This document shows, piece by piece, positions 12,929-19,551 of a DNA stretch of 19,551 nucleotides. Position 1 is the stretch's first letter. Each line of letters begins with the position of its first letter. The notes beneath the pieces are model-generated. The model saw only the letters and a program-made list of their open reading frames with translations. It ran no database searches and was not told the origin of the DNA. Location of the stretch: the NCBI GenBank assembly GCA_034434895.1, contig DAOTYI010000270.1, positions 1 to 19,551 of the forward strand, in the 5' to 3' direction. The position numbers were made by a program, and so were the translations under genes. The DNA is from DAOTXL01 sp034434895. GTDB taxonomy: Bacteria; Chloroflexota; Anaerolineae; JAAYZQ01.

Positions 12929-14215
12929 ATGGATCAGATCCAACCCAAGGCGAGTGAAGAGGCTGTGGCAGAGCTGGCGATGGATGCCTGTGAGGAGGAG
13001 GGGGAGCTCCTGACCCCGGCTAAGGCAGATGCCGCCGAGATGGGCGAACTGCCTCTCGAAGATTGGGACTATCAACGCCCCAGGCGGGGCGAAGTCCGCC
13101 CGGGGGTGATCCTGGCCATCCGAGAGCAGGAAATCGTTGTGGACGTTGGCGATAAGCGGGACGGGATCGTCCCCTACGCCGACATGCAGCGGATGGGGGC
13201 CGAGGCCCTGGCCCGACTATCCCCAGGCGATACAGTCCCCGTGTTCATCATGCGCCCTGAAGACCAGGAGGGGAACCTGCTGGTGTCGCTGTACCTGGCC
13301 AGGCAGGAAGAAGCCTGGCGGCGGGCACGGGAGCTGGCCGAAAGTGGCGAAATCTGGGAAGGACAGGTGATCGGCTATAACAAAGGCGGGCTGGTGGTCC
13401 CTGTGGACGACATTCGGGGCTTTGTCCCGGCCTCACAGGTGCCGGGATTCCCGCAGGGCCTGGACCAGGAAGAACGGCTCAAATACCTGTCGGCCATGGT
13501 CGGCGAAAAATTGCTCGTCAAGGTGATCGAGATCAACCGCCGCAAACATCGTCTGATCCTGTCGGCTACAGCTGCTCAATCTCAGTGGCGCAAGGAGCAA
13601 CGGGAACGGGTATTGAGTACACTGCGGGAAGGGCAGGTGTGCCGGGGGGTGGTCAGCAGCCTCTGCTCCTTTGGCGCCTTTGTGGACCTGGGTGGGGCGG
13701 AAGGGTTAATCCATCTCTCGGAGTTGAGCTGGCGACGGGTGCGGCACCCGAAAGAGGTGGTGAAGGTTGGTGACGAGGTTGAGGTCTATGTGTTGCGTCT
13801 GGACCACGACAAGAAACAGATCGCTCTGAGCTTAAAGCGTTTGCAGCCAGAACCGTGGGCCCTGGTGGAGGAAAAGTATGAACTGGGGCAACTGGTAGAG
13901 GGGATCGTTACCAACGTGGTGGACTTTGGGGCTTTTGCCGAGATTGAGGAAGGGGTCGAAGGGTTGATCCATATCTCGGAACTGGCCAATGCACCGGTTT
14001 CCCATCCCAAAGAGGTGGTCAAACGGGGCGATCTCCTGCTCCTGCGGATCGTTCGCATTGACACGCGCCGCAAACGGCTGGGCTTGAGTCTGAAGCGGGT
14101 GCTGGAATCGGAGCGGGCCGAGTGGTCGGCGCGCCGGGCCGGAGCTACAGCCGGTGCCAGGCCAGAACGGACTCCGCGGGTTGCCCCCGCTCTGGAGCCG
14201 GCGCTGGCCGGTTAG
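12929..14215 (+). CDS. rpsA: 30S ribosomal protein S1-like, four S1 RNA-binding domains
   Basis: From ATG 12929 the protein has 428 residues: an acidic N-terminal segment (~1-48, rich in Glu/Ala), then four OB-fold S1 domains. Domain 1 begins GEVRPGVILAI, domain 2 GQVIGYNKGGLVV, domain 3 CRGVVSSLCSFGAFVDL (with GLIHLSELS), and domain 4 VEGIVTNVVDFGAFAEI (with GLIHISELA). The third and fourth are the best conserved, as in most bacterial S1 proteins. S1 binds mRNA on the small subunit and helps translation initiation. Four domains rather than six is usual outside Proteobacteria. ATG 12929 is preferred over an upstream extension because GAGGAG sits 11 nt before it and the added residues have no family similarity. 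The C-terminal tail is Ala/Arg/Pro-rich. Expression is likely high, given the consensus promoter. Confidence 0.9.
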   Translation: MDQIQPKASEEAVAELAMDACEEEGELLTPAKADAAEMGELPLEDWDYQRPRRGEVRPGVILAIREQEIVVDVGDKRDGIVPYADMQRMGAEALARLSPGDTVPVFIMRPEDQEGNLLVSLYLARQEEAWRRARELAESGEIWEGQVIGYNKGGLVVPVDDIRGFVPASQVPGFPQGLDQEERLKYLSAMVGEKLLVKVIEINRRKHRLILSATAAQSQWRKEQRERVLSTLREGQVCRGVVSSLCSFGAFVDLGGAEGLIHLSELSWRRVRHPKEVVKVGDEVEVYVLRLDHDKKQIALSLKRLQPEPWALVEEKYELGQLVEGIVTNVVDFGAFAEIEEGVEGLIHISELANAPVSHPKEVVKRGDLLLLRIVRIDTRRKRLGLSLKRVLESERAEWSARRAGATAGARPERTPRVAPALEPALAG

Positions 14216-14286
14216 AAACCTGTCTTCCACGTTGAACTGCCGACACACCGACAGGGCAGGTTCCGTACCGAAAGCAAAGGAGTAGC

Positions 14287-14613
14287 ATGAACACAGTGAC
14301 GCCAGATCTCAAGGAACGTCTACGCCAGGAGCTGGAGGAGACCTATGCCGAGATCGCGCGCCTGGAACAGCGCCTGGAGGGAAAAGGCGACTATGGGCTG
14401 GGTACGGGAGACCCCAGCATCTATGAATGGGAGATGTGCCTGGCCTTGAAACAGCGGGCAGAGAACAAGGCCCGATCGCTGGAGGCTGCTTTGCGCAAGG
14501 CCGAGGAAGGGGATTATGGGATTTGCGAGGTGTGCGGCCAGGCGATCGATCCGGCGCGGCTGGCCATCTTGCCCGATACCAGGAGGTGTGTCAACTGTGC
14601 GCAGAAGCGGTAG
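14287..14613 (+). CDS. DksA/TraR-family C4 zinc-finger protein
   Basis: The 108 residues form a helical N-terminal coiled coil (~5-75) and a C-terminal zinc finger with four cysteines, C80-x2-C83 and C101-x2-C104, within 'GDYGICEVCGQAIDPARLAI', the standard DksA/TraR signature. Members bind in the RNA polymerase secondary channel or act as small regulators. This one is shorter than E. coli DksA (about 151 residues), and the acidic coil-tip residues of DksA are not obvious, so a true DksA function is unproven. AAAGGAG precedes ATG 14287 with good spacing. It lies 71 bp after the S1 gene and ends at a strong terminator, so the two are probably co-transcribed. Confidence 0.88.
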   Translation: MNTVTPDLKERLRQELEETYAEIARLEQRLEGKGDYGLGTGDPSIYEWEMCLALKQRAENKARSLEAALRKAEEGDYGICEVCGQAIDPARLAILPDTRRCVNCAQKR

Positions 14614-14634
14614 CCCGCTGTCCTGATCGGGAAT

Positions 14635-14668
14635 GCCGCCCAGGGAGAGAAGCCCGGGCGGCGTTTTT
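14635..14668 (+). terminator. Intrinsic terminator after the zinc-finger gene
   Basis: GCCGCCCAGGG (14635-14645) pairs with CCCGGGCGGC (14653-14662), leaving one bulged A, and is followed by TTTTT at 14664-14668. It begins 22 bp after the stop codon. Confidence 0.85.
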
Positions 14669-14712
14669 GTTTCACCACTGCTCTGAAACCTTTTCCCCCG
14701 GGGCCGCACCCC

Positions 14713-14815
14713 TTCTCACCGCAAAGACGCAGAGAACGCGGAGGAATCATAAAAAACTCAGCGGCCTCTGCGGTGCAAACCAGGACCTTTTCAGCCACCT
14801 CCCAGGGGCAGGTGA
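14713..14815. repeat. Dispersed palindromic repeat, copy 2
   Basis: It has the same order of words as 2633-2737: ACGCAGAGAACGC, GGAGGAATCATAAAAAACTC, GCGGCCTCTG, CGGTGCAA, then CTTTTCAGCC and CTCC. It fills most of the gap between the terminator and the next promoter and contains no gene. Confidence 0.7.
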
Positions 14816-14870
14816 GAGCCGTTTAGCCTGAAAACTGTCCCAATTTGTCCGGATCGGTTCGGGGAAAATG

Positions 14871-14879
14871 TGGTATAAT
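14871..14879 (+). promoter_or_regulatory. Extended -10 promoter before the protease pseudogene
   Basis: TGG immediately followed by TATAAT (14874-14879) is an extended -10 element. No good -35 lies at 16-18 nt, which is tolerated with an extended -10. The next start codon is ATG 14930, with TAGGAGG upstream. Confidence 0.55.
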
Positions 14880-14929
14880 AGAAATACCACCGAGAAACCA
14901 GGTGAGTGGTCAGATTAGGAGGCCTGAAT

Positions 14930-16097
14930 ATGAAAATTTTCAGATTGTGGGGAATCATCCTTCTGTTGACAGGTGGTGTCCTCGCCCTGTCATTCACTCT
15001 GGGTTGGGCACCGCCGCAGGGAAACTCGTCAGAAGGGAGCGCTGAAGGGCTCGGGGCCATTGTACCTGAAGCGCAGGTTGTCATACCGGAGGCACCCCAA
15101 CCGCTCCCACCCAGCGCCCAAGACCGTACCGGCTATGACACAAGTCGGAACATGGTGGTGTTGGAGCCTTTGACAGTATCCAGAGGAGCCCCGGACGAAG
15201 CCGGCATTGTGCGGGCGGTGAGTTTTGATGGGCAGAGGCACGGGGCATGGGCAAAGCGCTCAGATGGCTCCTACCTTTACCTGGTGAGCATCCGATCGCC
15301 AGGAGCAGCCGGGGTGCGTCTGCATTTTGAGAGTGTGTCCATGCCTGAAGGAGCTGTCCTGTTCGTGTATGGCAGTCGGGGTGAAAATATGTCGGGATCG
15401 AGGGCCCTTTTACCGGGCGTGGCCTATGGGGGTCTGGTGACTTTTGGAGTGTCATGATGCCCGGCGACACAGCCATCGTTGAATACTATGACCCTCAGGC
15501 AAATGGTGCCGAGCCACCACCGTTCTCCATTACCGAGCTTGTGCACGTGTGGCCGCTGCCAGGCAGTGAAATCGAACTTCTACCCTGTCAACCTGATGTG
15601 AACTGTGATGCTCAGCCACAAGGAAGACGGAACGCTGTAGGCTATGCATTTTACATCACTGGTGTAACGGCCCTGTACCCCCTCTTGACACACGACCTGT
15701 GACTAACGGTGCCACCTATATCACGAGCGATGCCGGGAATGACCTCTCCCTCTTGCAGTTGAATCCGCTGCCTCCTGGCACCTATACCTTTGCCGGTCTT
15801 GACGCCAGCACGGCGAAGCCTCTGAAGCCTTACAGCGTTCACCACCCGGATGGGAGCCACATGCGTTACGCCAAAAAGAACTCGGGCCGAGCTACCAGCG
15901 TCGGCAATTACTGGAAAGTCGTCTGGTCGGCGGGAGCACTTGAACCAGGTTCATCTGGAGGCGGTCTTTGGAACAACTCAAACCTGCTCGTGGGCCAGGC
16001 TTATGAGTCGGTTATCAGTTGTCCACCCGATGGCTGGACCAAGTTTGGTAAGATGTCCTACACCTGGCCCAGGATTCAGCCTTATCTCTGCCCCTGA
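14930..16097 (+). pseudogene. Trypsin-like serine protease, frame-disrupted and missing the catalytic-His segment
   Basis: The coding text is spread over three frames. It opens at ATG 14930 (after TAGGAGG) with a signal peptide (IFRLWGIILLLTGGVLALSF) and a beta-rich N-terminal domain to 15457. It continues one frame back with 'FWSVMMPGDTAIVEYYDP' and 'ITELVHVWPL' up to 15702. It resumes another frame back with 'TNGATYITSDAGNDLSLLQL' (catalytic-Asp region) and 'EPGSSGGGLWN' (catalytic-Ser region) to 16097. Adding one G to the G run at 15428-15432 restores 'YGGSGDFW' across the first break. At the second break the segment that should carry the TA(x)HC histidine is absent, so a true deletion is likely. 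Known secreted lysyl-endopeptidase/trypsin-like proteins have this order. As it stands the gene cannot make an active protease. Confidence 0.75.
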
Positions 16098-16134
16098 CCA
16101 GCCCCGCCGCCGGTTGACAGCAAGGGGGAATTTT

Positions 16135-16475
16135 ATGTCATATAAAAACGCCGGCTTTGCCTCTTTGTGCCTGTTGTTGACCCTATCCGCCTGTCTGGGA
16201 CCCACACCGACAGCCGATTTGCAGGCTCGCGAGATTGAAGGGGTGATCGAGTCTTTCATCATCCTCGATCCCCCCCATCCGATCGTCAAAACAGCCGCTG
16301 GGCTCCGGTTTGAAGTGAGGTTTGTGCCCGAAGCGCAGGTTTCCGTGGCGATACACCGGTGACCTGGGATGACCTGAAATCCGAAGACAGGGTACGAGTC
16401 ACCGGTTCGGTCCAGGTAGTGGAAGGGGAAGTCATGCCCTGGTTCATCCCAGAGAAGGTCGTCATTCTGCCTTAA
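16135..16475 (+). pseudogene. Small lipoprotein with a single-base frameshift
   Basis: ATG 16135 follows AGGGGGAA and encodes a lipoprotein signal peptide with lipobox LSAC. The mature part reads 'EIEGVIESFIILDPPHPIVK' and 'GLRFEVRFVPEAQVSV' before a premature TGA at 16360. One frame back the sequence continues sensibly as 'GDTPVTWDDLKSEDRVRVTG' and 'MPWFIPEKVVILP' to TAA 16473. Adding one G at 16346-16347 joins them as VSVGDTPV. The beta-strand pattern suggests a small OB-fold-like lipoprotein of ~110 residues. Function is unknown. The break may be real decay or a sequencing error. Confidence 0.65.
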
Positions 16476-16480
16476 CAACG

Positions 16481-16680
16481 GCCTTTCCCTCTTTTGCCAC
16501 GGCGGAAGGCACCCTGGACCTGCGAGCGCACGGCTATCTGACCAGGCGGTTGAGACGGTGACCTTGCAGGGGAAGCACAGATGCGCGTCGCTGGAGGAAT
16601 ATCTGCTGGCCCAATCGGGGCGGCGGGTGTTTGCCTTGGGCGTGACCGTCGCGTACCCGGTCAAGGAGGCGGGAAAATGA
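16481..16680 (+). pseudogene. Coding remnant with a frameshift, C-terminus 'LGVTVAYPVKEAGK'
   Basis: Between the lipoprotein and the next gene the DNA reads plausibly as protein in two frames: 'AFPSFATAEGTLDLRAHG' then, one frame back, 'LSDQAVETVTLQGKHRCASL', 'EEYLLAQSGRRVF' and the end in this entry's title. An added G at 16532-16533 joins them. No start codon is convincing. It may be the tail of the upstream lipoprotein gene, which would need one further -1 shift near 16470, or a separate decayed gene. Its TGA (16678-16680) overlaps the next gene's ATG. Confidence 0.45.
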
Positions 16681-17366
16681 GGAGCCGCAGGTTCGCGTTC
16701 ATAGTAGCCGGCGTTCTGATCGCCGGTGTGGCCATAGGATCGGCCATAGCATTCTTTGAAGCCAGGTCCGAGAACCAACCTGTTCATGTTTCTATGGATT
16801 TCTGCTATGCAGCGATCAGCCGCGAAGAGATGATTGACCAGGCGGACCTGATCTTTGTGGGGCGAGTGGTCAACATCACTCCTACTCGATGGAACCAGGA
16901 AAGCGGAGAATACTGGGATGAGGATGAGACCGAGGACCTGTACGACACAGCCCTCCTCTACCACGAAATTGAACTGGCAATCCTCCAGCCTGTTGTGGAC
17001 AGCATCGGGGCCGGTGAGAAGGCGGTCATCACCGTCCTGGGCAACAGCCCGGTAGGGCCGCAGCCCGAAGTGCCGGGGCTGAGAATCAATGGCCGGCCGG
17101 TTATCATTGAGGAGGCTGACTCCCCTGTGCACGACCTGAAAGTGGGCGATCAGGTCCTCGTCTTTGCCGAACAAGGGGAGATCGCCTGGCGAGAGGAGGG
17201 GATGCGACCCGTTCTGACATTGATGGGGTATCCTCAGGATTCCTACTTTGTCCAGGGGGAAGATGGGCTGTATCATTTTTGGCGACCGGATCGGGAGCCG
17301 CCCCTTTCCCTGGAAGCACTGCTCGCCCAGATCGCGGCCAGGCGAGAGATATTGGTCCAACCCTGA
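16677..17366 (+). CDS. Exported or membrane-anchored protein of unknown function
   Basis: The 229 residues begin with a basic N-terminus and one hydrophobic span (about 6-27, FAFIVAGVLIAGVAIGSAIAF) that may be a signal anchor. The outer part starts 'SREEMIDQADLIFVGRVVNI', a pattern (an acidic helix, then ADLIFVGRV) that recurs in exported proteins of Gram-positive and Chloroflexota-type bacteria without a known role. Later come 'GEKAVITVLG', 'HDLKVGDQVLVFAEQG', and an end rich in aromatic and acidic residues ('YFVQGEDGLYHFWRPDR'). The overall pattern suggests a beta-sandwich or OB-like fold. AAGGAGG at 16663-16669 sets the start at ATG 16677, which overlaps the preceding remnant's stop (ATGA). 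This is the only intact gene of this group and ends at a strong terminator. Confidence 0.8.
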   Translation: MRSRRFAFIVAGVLIAGVAIGSAIAFFEARSENQPVHVSMDFCYAAISREEMIDQADLIFVGRVVNITPTRWNQESGEYWDEDETEDLYDTALLYHEIELAILQPVVDSIGAGEKAVITVLGNSPVGPQPEVPGLRINGRPVIIEEADSPVHDLKVGDQVLVFAEQGEIAWREEGMRPVLTLMGYPQDSYFVQGEDGLYHFWRPDREPPLSLEALLAQIAARREILVQP

Positions 17367-17392
17367 TCCCTGCCAGCCCGACTGGCCACTAT

Positions 17393-17428
17393 CAGGCGTC
17401 TTGTCCCAATGGACAGGATGCCTGTTTT
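17393..17428 (+). terminator. Intrinsic terminator of the exported-protein gene
   Basis: A 14-bp stem with two G-U pairs (17393-17406 against 17411-17424), loop CAAT and TTTT at 17425-17428, begins 27 bp after the stop codon. Confidence 0.8.
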
Positions 17429-17438
17429 GTGTTATACT
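17410..17438 (+). promoter_or_regulatory. Candidate promoter overlapping the terminator arm
   Basis: TGGACA (17410-17415), 17 nt, TATACT (17433-17438). Each hexamer matches consensus at 5 of 6, at ideal spacing. The -35 lies in the terminator stem. It could serve the response-regulator gene at 17683 with a ~240-nt leader. Confidence 0.4.
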
Positions 17439-17536
17439 GCGCCCACCCTCGTTGAGAGCGGGTCCGAATGGGGAGGGAACCCCCTATGCGTCCACTTAAG
17501 GCGCGGGGGGATGGTTCAAGGATCAGCAAAAATTGG

Positions 17537-17566
17537 TTGACACTTTTCACACGGGCAGAATTTTAT
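17537..17566 (+). promoter_or_regulatory. Second candidate promoter before the response regulator
   Basis: TTGACA (17537-17542; perfect), 18 nt, TTTTAT (17561-17566; 4 of 6). It is closer to the gene than the 17410 candidate. Which one is used cannot be told from sequence. Confidence 0.4.
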
Positions 17567-17567
17567 A

Positions 17568-17632
17568 GGACACGGATGATCGAAGGTAAAATCGGTGTTG
17601 ATCCGTCTCATCCGTGTTTATCCGTGTCCCAT
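17568..17632. repeat. Palindromic repeat of the 'ATCCGTGT' family, copy 1
   Basis: GGACACGGAT (17568-17577) is complementary to ATCCGTGTCC (17620-17629). The right half carries three ATCCGT words (GATCCGTCTCATCCGTG, then TTTATCCGTGTCCC). It belongs to the same family as 18358-18444 and lies in the leader of the response-regulator gene, so it may affect its mRNA. Confidence 0.65.
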
Positions 17633-17682
17633 CAGGGGTCAACCTGTTGTGAACCATCCCCGAACTTCGAGGGGAAGAGGCG

Positions 17683-18390
17683 ATGCCTGTGATCCTGGTC
17701 GTAGATGACGACCCCGACATCCGTAGCCTGCTGACCGACACCTTGACCCTGGCAGGCTATACTGTCCGCTCCGCTGCAAATGGGCCGCAAGCGCTGGAGA
17801 TAGCCCAAAGCCAGACCTGTGACCTGGCCCTGCTCGATGTCAAGATGCCGGGCCTGTCGGGCCTTGACCTGTTGGACCGGCTGAAGGAGTTGGCCCCTGC
17901 CCTGCCGGTGATCCTCGTGACCTGTCTGCGGGACCATGACACGCCGGTTCAGGCCCTGCGGCGAGGGGCGTGTGACTATATAACCAAGCCGTTCAACCCG
18001 GCGGAGGTGCAGGCGGCGGTGCATCGGGCACTGACCGGGCGACGGTCGGCGGAGCAGGTTCAGGTTGGCGAGTGGACCCTGAACCTGACGGCGCGGCGTG
18101 TCTGGCGTGGAGAGGGTGAGATCAAGCTGACGTCGTTGGAGTTCGACCTGCTGGCTTATCTGGTGCGCCGGGCCGGGCAGGTGGTGACCTGGCAGGAACT
18201 GCTGGCACAGGTGTGGGGCTACCCAGCCGAGGGCGGCGGCCGGGAGATGGTGCGGGCTTGCGTCAAACGGCTGCGGCATAAGCTCGAACCCGACCCGGAA
18301 CGACCTCGCTACCTGACGACGGTCTGGGGCCGGGGCTATCGTTGGGCGGTGGCACCATGGGACACGGACGACACAGATTTCACGGATTGA
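17683..18390 (+). CDS. OmpR/PhoB-family response regulator
   Basis: The receiver domain spans residues ~3-115: the acidic pocket D8-D9-D10 in LVVDDDPD, the phospho-acceptor Asp in LALLDVKMPG (about D52), Thr in 'VILVTCL', and Lys in 'YITKPFNP'. It is followed by an OmpR-type winged helix (~130-226) with 'KLTSLEFDLLAYLVRRAGQV' and the closing 'PRYLTTVWGRGYRW'. It would bind DNA when phosphorylated. GAGGGGAAGAGGCG precedes ATG 17683. No histidine kinase gene is next to it, so it is an orphan here. The last ~9 residues (DTDDTDFTD) are encoded by a palindromic repeat that begins at 18358 and supplies the stop codon; the natural C-terminus was probably near WAVAPW. Confidence 0.92.
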   Translation: MPVILVVDDDPDIRSLLTDTLTLAGYTVRSAANGPQALEIAQSQTCDLALLDVKMPGLSGLDLLDRLKELAPALPVILVTCLRDHDTPVQALRRGACDYITKPFNPAEVQAAVHRALTGRRSAEQVQVGEWTLNLTARRVWRGEGEIKLTSLEFDLLAYLVRRAGQVVTWQELLAQVWGYPAEGGGREMVRACVKRLRHKLEPDPERPRYLTTVWGRGYRWAVAPWDTDDTDFTD

Positions 18391-18444
18391 CGCGGATCGT
18401 CCAGATCCGTGTTGATCCGTCCAATCTGTGCGATCCGTGTCCCA
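18358..18444. repeat. Palindromic repeat of the 'ATCCGTGT' family, copy 2, overlapping a gene end
   Basis: Arms 18358-18397 and 18405-18444 (40 bp each) are largely complementary around CGTCCAG; both outer ends read TGGGACACGGA when viewed inward. It covers the last codons and stop of the response regulator and sits just short of the converging EF-G gene (stop at 18460-18462), so it may act as a two-way terminator. Confidence 0.75.
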
Positions 18445-18459
18445 ATGCTACTCAGGTCT

Positions 18460-19551
18460 TTATCGCGCCTTTTCGCGTTCCTTCACCACCTCCAGCGGAA
18501 TGGGCGCGTAATGGTCGAACTCCATCACAAAGCTGCCCCGCCCCTGGGTGCGCGAGCGCAGCGCCGTGGCGTAGCCGAACATCTCGGCCAGCGAGACGTG
18601 GGCCTGGATCGCCTGCCCACTGCCGTTGCGGCTCTCAATGCCGGTGATGCTCGCCTGCCGGGTGCTCAGGTCGCCGATCACGTCGCCGGTATGGTCGTCG
18701 GGCGTCACCACCTCGACGCGCATGATCGGCTCCAGCACCAGAGGCCCGGCCTGGGCCACGGCCTGGCGTAAGGCCATGGAGGCGGCTGTGGCAAAAGCCC
18801 GCTCCGACGAGTCCACTTCGTGAGCCTTGCCGTCCAGCAGCGTGACCTTCAGGTCCACCAGCGGATGCCCGGCCAGCACCCCCCGGGTCAGGCCCTCGCG
18901 GACGCCGGACTCGACGGCGGGGATGAACTGGCGGGGCACGGCCCCGCCCACAACCTTGTTCTCGAACAGAAAGCCGGCACCCCGTGGCAGCGGCTCGACC
19001 TCCAGCTCCACCACGGCGAACTGGCCGTGGCCACCCGTCTGCTTGATCAACCGGCCCTCGGCGCGGGCCGGGCGGGTGATAGTCTCGTAGTAGGCCACGC
19101 GGGGCCGACCCGCCTTGGTGCTCACGCCGAATTCGCGGCGCAGCCGGTCCAGCAGCACATCCAGGTGAAGTTCCCCCATGCCGGCCAGCACGATCTGCCC
19201 CAGCCGTTCATCCTGGCGCACCTGGAAGGTGGGGTCTTCGTCCATCAGCCGTTGCAGAGCGACCGAGAGTTTGTCCTGATCAGCCCTGGTGCGCGGCTCG
19301 ACGGCCAGCTCGATGACCGGCGTCGGAAAGGCGATCTGCTCCAGCGCGACAGGACGCGCCTCGGCGCACAGCGTCTCGCCGGTCGTTGTGGCTTTGAGAC
19401 CCAACACCGCCCCGATGTCTCCAGCCCGAACCTCTTCCACCTCCTCGCGGCGGTCGGCATGCATCCGCACCAGCCGTCCGATCCGTTCCCGCTGGCCGTT
19501 GCTGGCGTTGAGCAACGCCTCGCCCCGGCGTACCGCTCCGGAGTAGACGCG
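18460..19551 (-). CDS. fusA: Elongation factor G-type translation GTPase, C-terminal part (5' end outside window)
   Basis: About 363 residues are present, covering domains II (end) to V. Landmarks are 'RVYSGAVRRGEALLNASNGQ' at the window edge, 'GDIGAVLGLKATTTGETL', 'PTPVIELAVEPRTRADQDKL', 'LGQIVLAGMGELHLDVLLDR' (domain III), 'VAYYETI' and 'QTGGHGQFAVVELEVEPL' (domain IV start), 'VDSSERAFATAASMALRQAV', 'EPIMRVEVVTPDDHTGDVIGDL' (domain V), and 'LAEMFGYATALRSRTQGRGSF'. These are EF-G features; the GTPase domain lies beyond the window. EF-G drives translocation or, for some paralogues, ribosome recycling. The end 'PLEVVKEREKAR' is normal. No S7/S12 or EF-Tu genes are visible, so a fusA paralogue is possible and the symbol is tentative. 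Confidence 0.9.
   Translation of the reverse strand, partial: RVYSGAVRRGEALLNASNGQRERIGRLVRMHADRREEVEEVRAGDIGAVLGLKATTTGETLCAEARPVALEQIAFPTPVIELAVEPRTRADQDKLSVALQRLMDEDPTFQVRQDERLGQIVLAGMGELHLDVLLDRLRREFGVSTKAGRPRVAYYETITRPARAEGRLIKQTGGHGQFAVVELEVEPLPRGAGFLFENKVVGGAVPRQFIPAVESGVREGLTRGVLAGHPLVDLKVTLLDGKAHEVDSSERAFATAASMALRQAVAQAGPLVLEPIMRVEVVTPDDHTGDVIGDLSTRQASITGIESRNGSGQAIQAHVSLAEMFGYATALRSRTQGRGSFVMEFDHYAPIPLEVVKEREKAR

Noticed and set aside
14216..14286. Terminator between the S1 and zinc-finger genes (CCTGTC / GACAGG)
   Set aside because: The stem is only six pairs with a long loop and no T-tract.
16114..16146. TTGACA (16114-16119) before the small lipoprotein as a promoter
   Set aside because: The only -10-like word, TATAAA at 16141-16146, is 21 nt away and lies inside the coding start.
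15978..17360. 460-codon minus-strand frame across the pseudogene region
   Set aside because: It spans the remnants, the terminal part of the protease and the intact exported-protein gene in antisense; no domain or start signal supports it.

Overview
The window is a GC-rich (roughly 60%+) bacterial chromosomal segment. The best guess from content is a member of Chloroflexota (Anaerolineae/Caldilineae-like). Pointers are a LAxTG-type surface-anchored protein, a PspA homologue beside a solute-binding/VWA fusion protein, a four-domain S1 protein, lipoprotein signal peptides, and many unrelated palindromic repeats in the gaps between genes. No rRNA, tRNA, CRISPR array or transposase was seen. Taxonomy is an inference, not a demonstrated result.

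Region 1 (1-7821, all + strand). It opens with the C-terminus of a surface protein with a Thr/Pro-rich stalk and LAQTG anchor. Next is a P-loop ATPase fused to an OmpR-type winged helix, then a PspA/IM30 membrane-stress protein. A 290-bp gap holds three different palindromic elements. A tight run of four genes follows: a membrane-anchored solute-binding-like protein, a related protein carrying a complete von Willebrand A (VWA) domain, a two-TM coiled-coil protein, and a LivJ-type lipoprotein. No transporter permease or ATPase accompanies these binding proteins. The cluster therefore looks like an envelope-sensing or membrane-integrity module rather than an importer, and it is the strongest candidate for an undescribed system here.

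Region 2 (7827-8924). A solitary dTDP-glucose 4,6-dehydratase gene (rfbB/rmlB) is bracketed by two identical 28-bp palindromes.

Region 3 (8925-12533, - strand). trmD, a Dam-like adenine methyltransferase and a small PD-(D/E)XK nuclease-like gene are joined by ATGA overlaps, which makes a likely restriction-modification pair coupled to a housekeeping gene. Downstream lies a protein with a LuxR helix-turn-helix, one membrane span and six Kelch repeats, probably a membrane-tethered regulator. The trmD promoter is divergent from a perfect-consensus sigma-70 promoter on the + strand.

Region 4 (12575-14668, + strand). A ribosomal protein S1-like gene with a ~320-nt leader is followed by a DksA/TraR-type zinc-finger gene and a clear intrinsic terminator.

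Region 5 (14713-17428, + strand). This is a decaying or frame-damaged stretch. It holds a trypsin-like protease pseudogene lacking its catalytic-His segment, a frameshifted lipoprotein and a coding remnant. Every frame step is -1, and three are repairable by adding one G in a short G run, so either gene decay or systematic base-calling error is possible. An intact exported protein and a strong terminator follow.

Region 6 (17433-19551). An orphan OmpR/PhoB-type response regulator has a C-terminal tail encoded by a palindromic repeat. It converges on the 3' half of an elongation factor G-type gene that runs off the window on the - strand.
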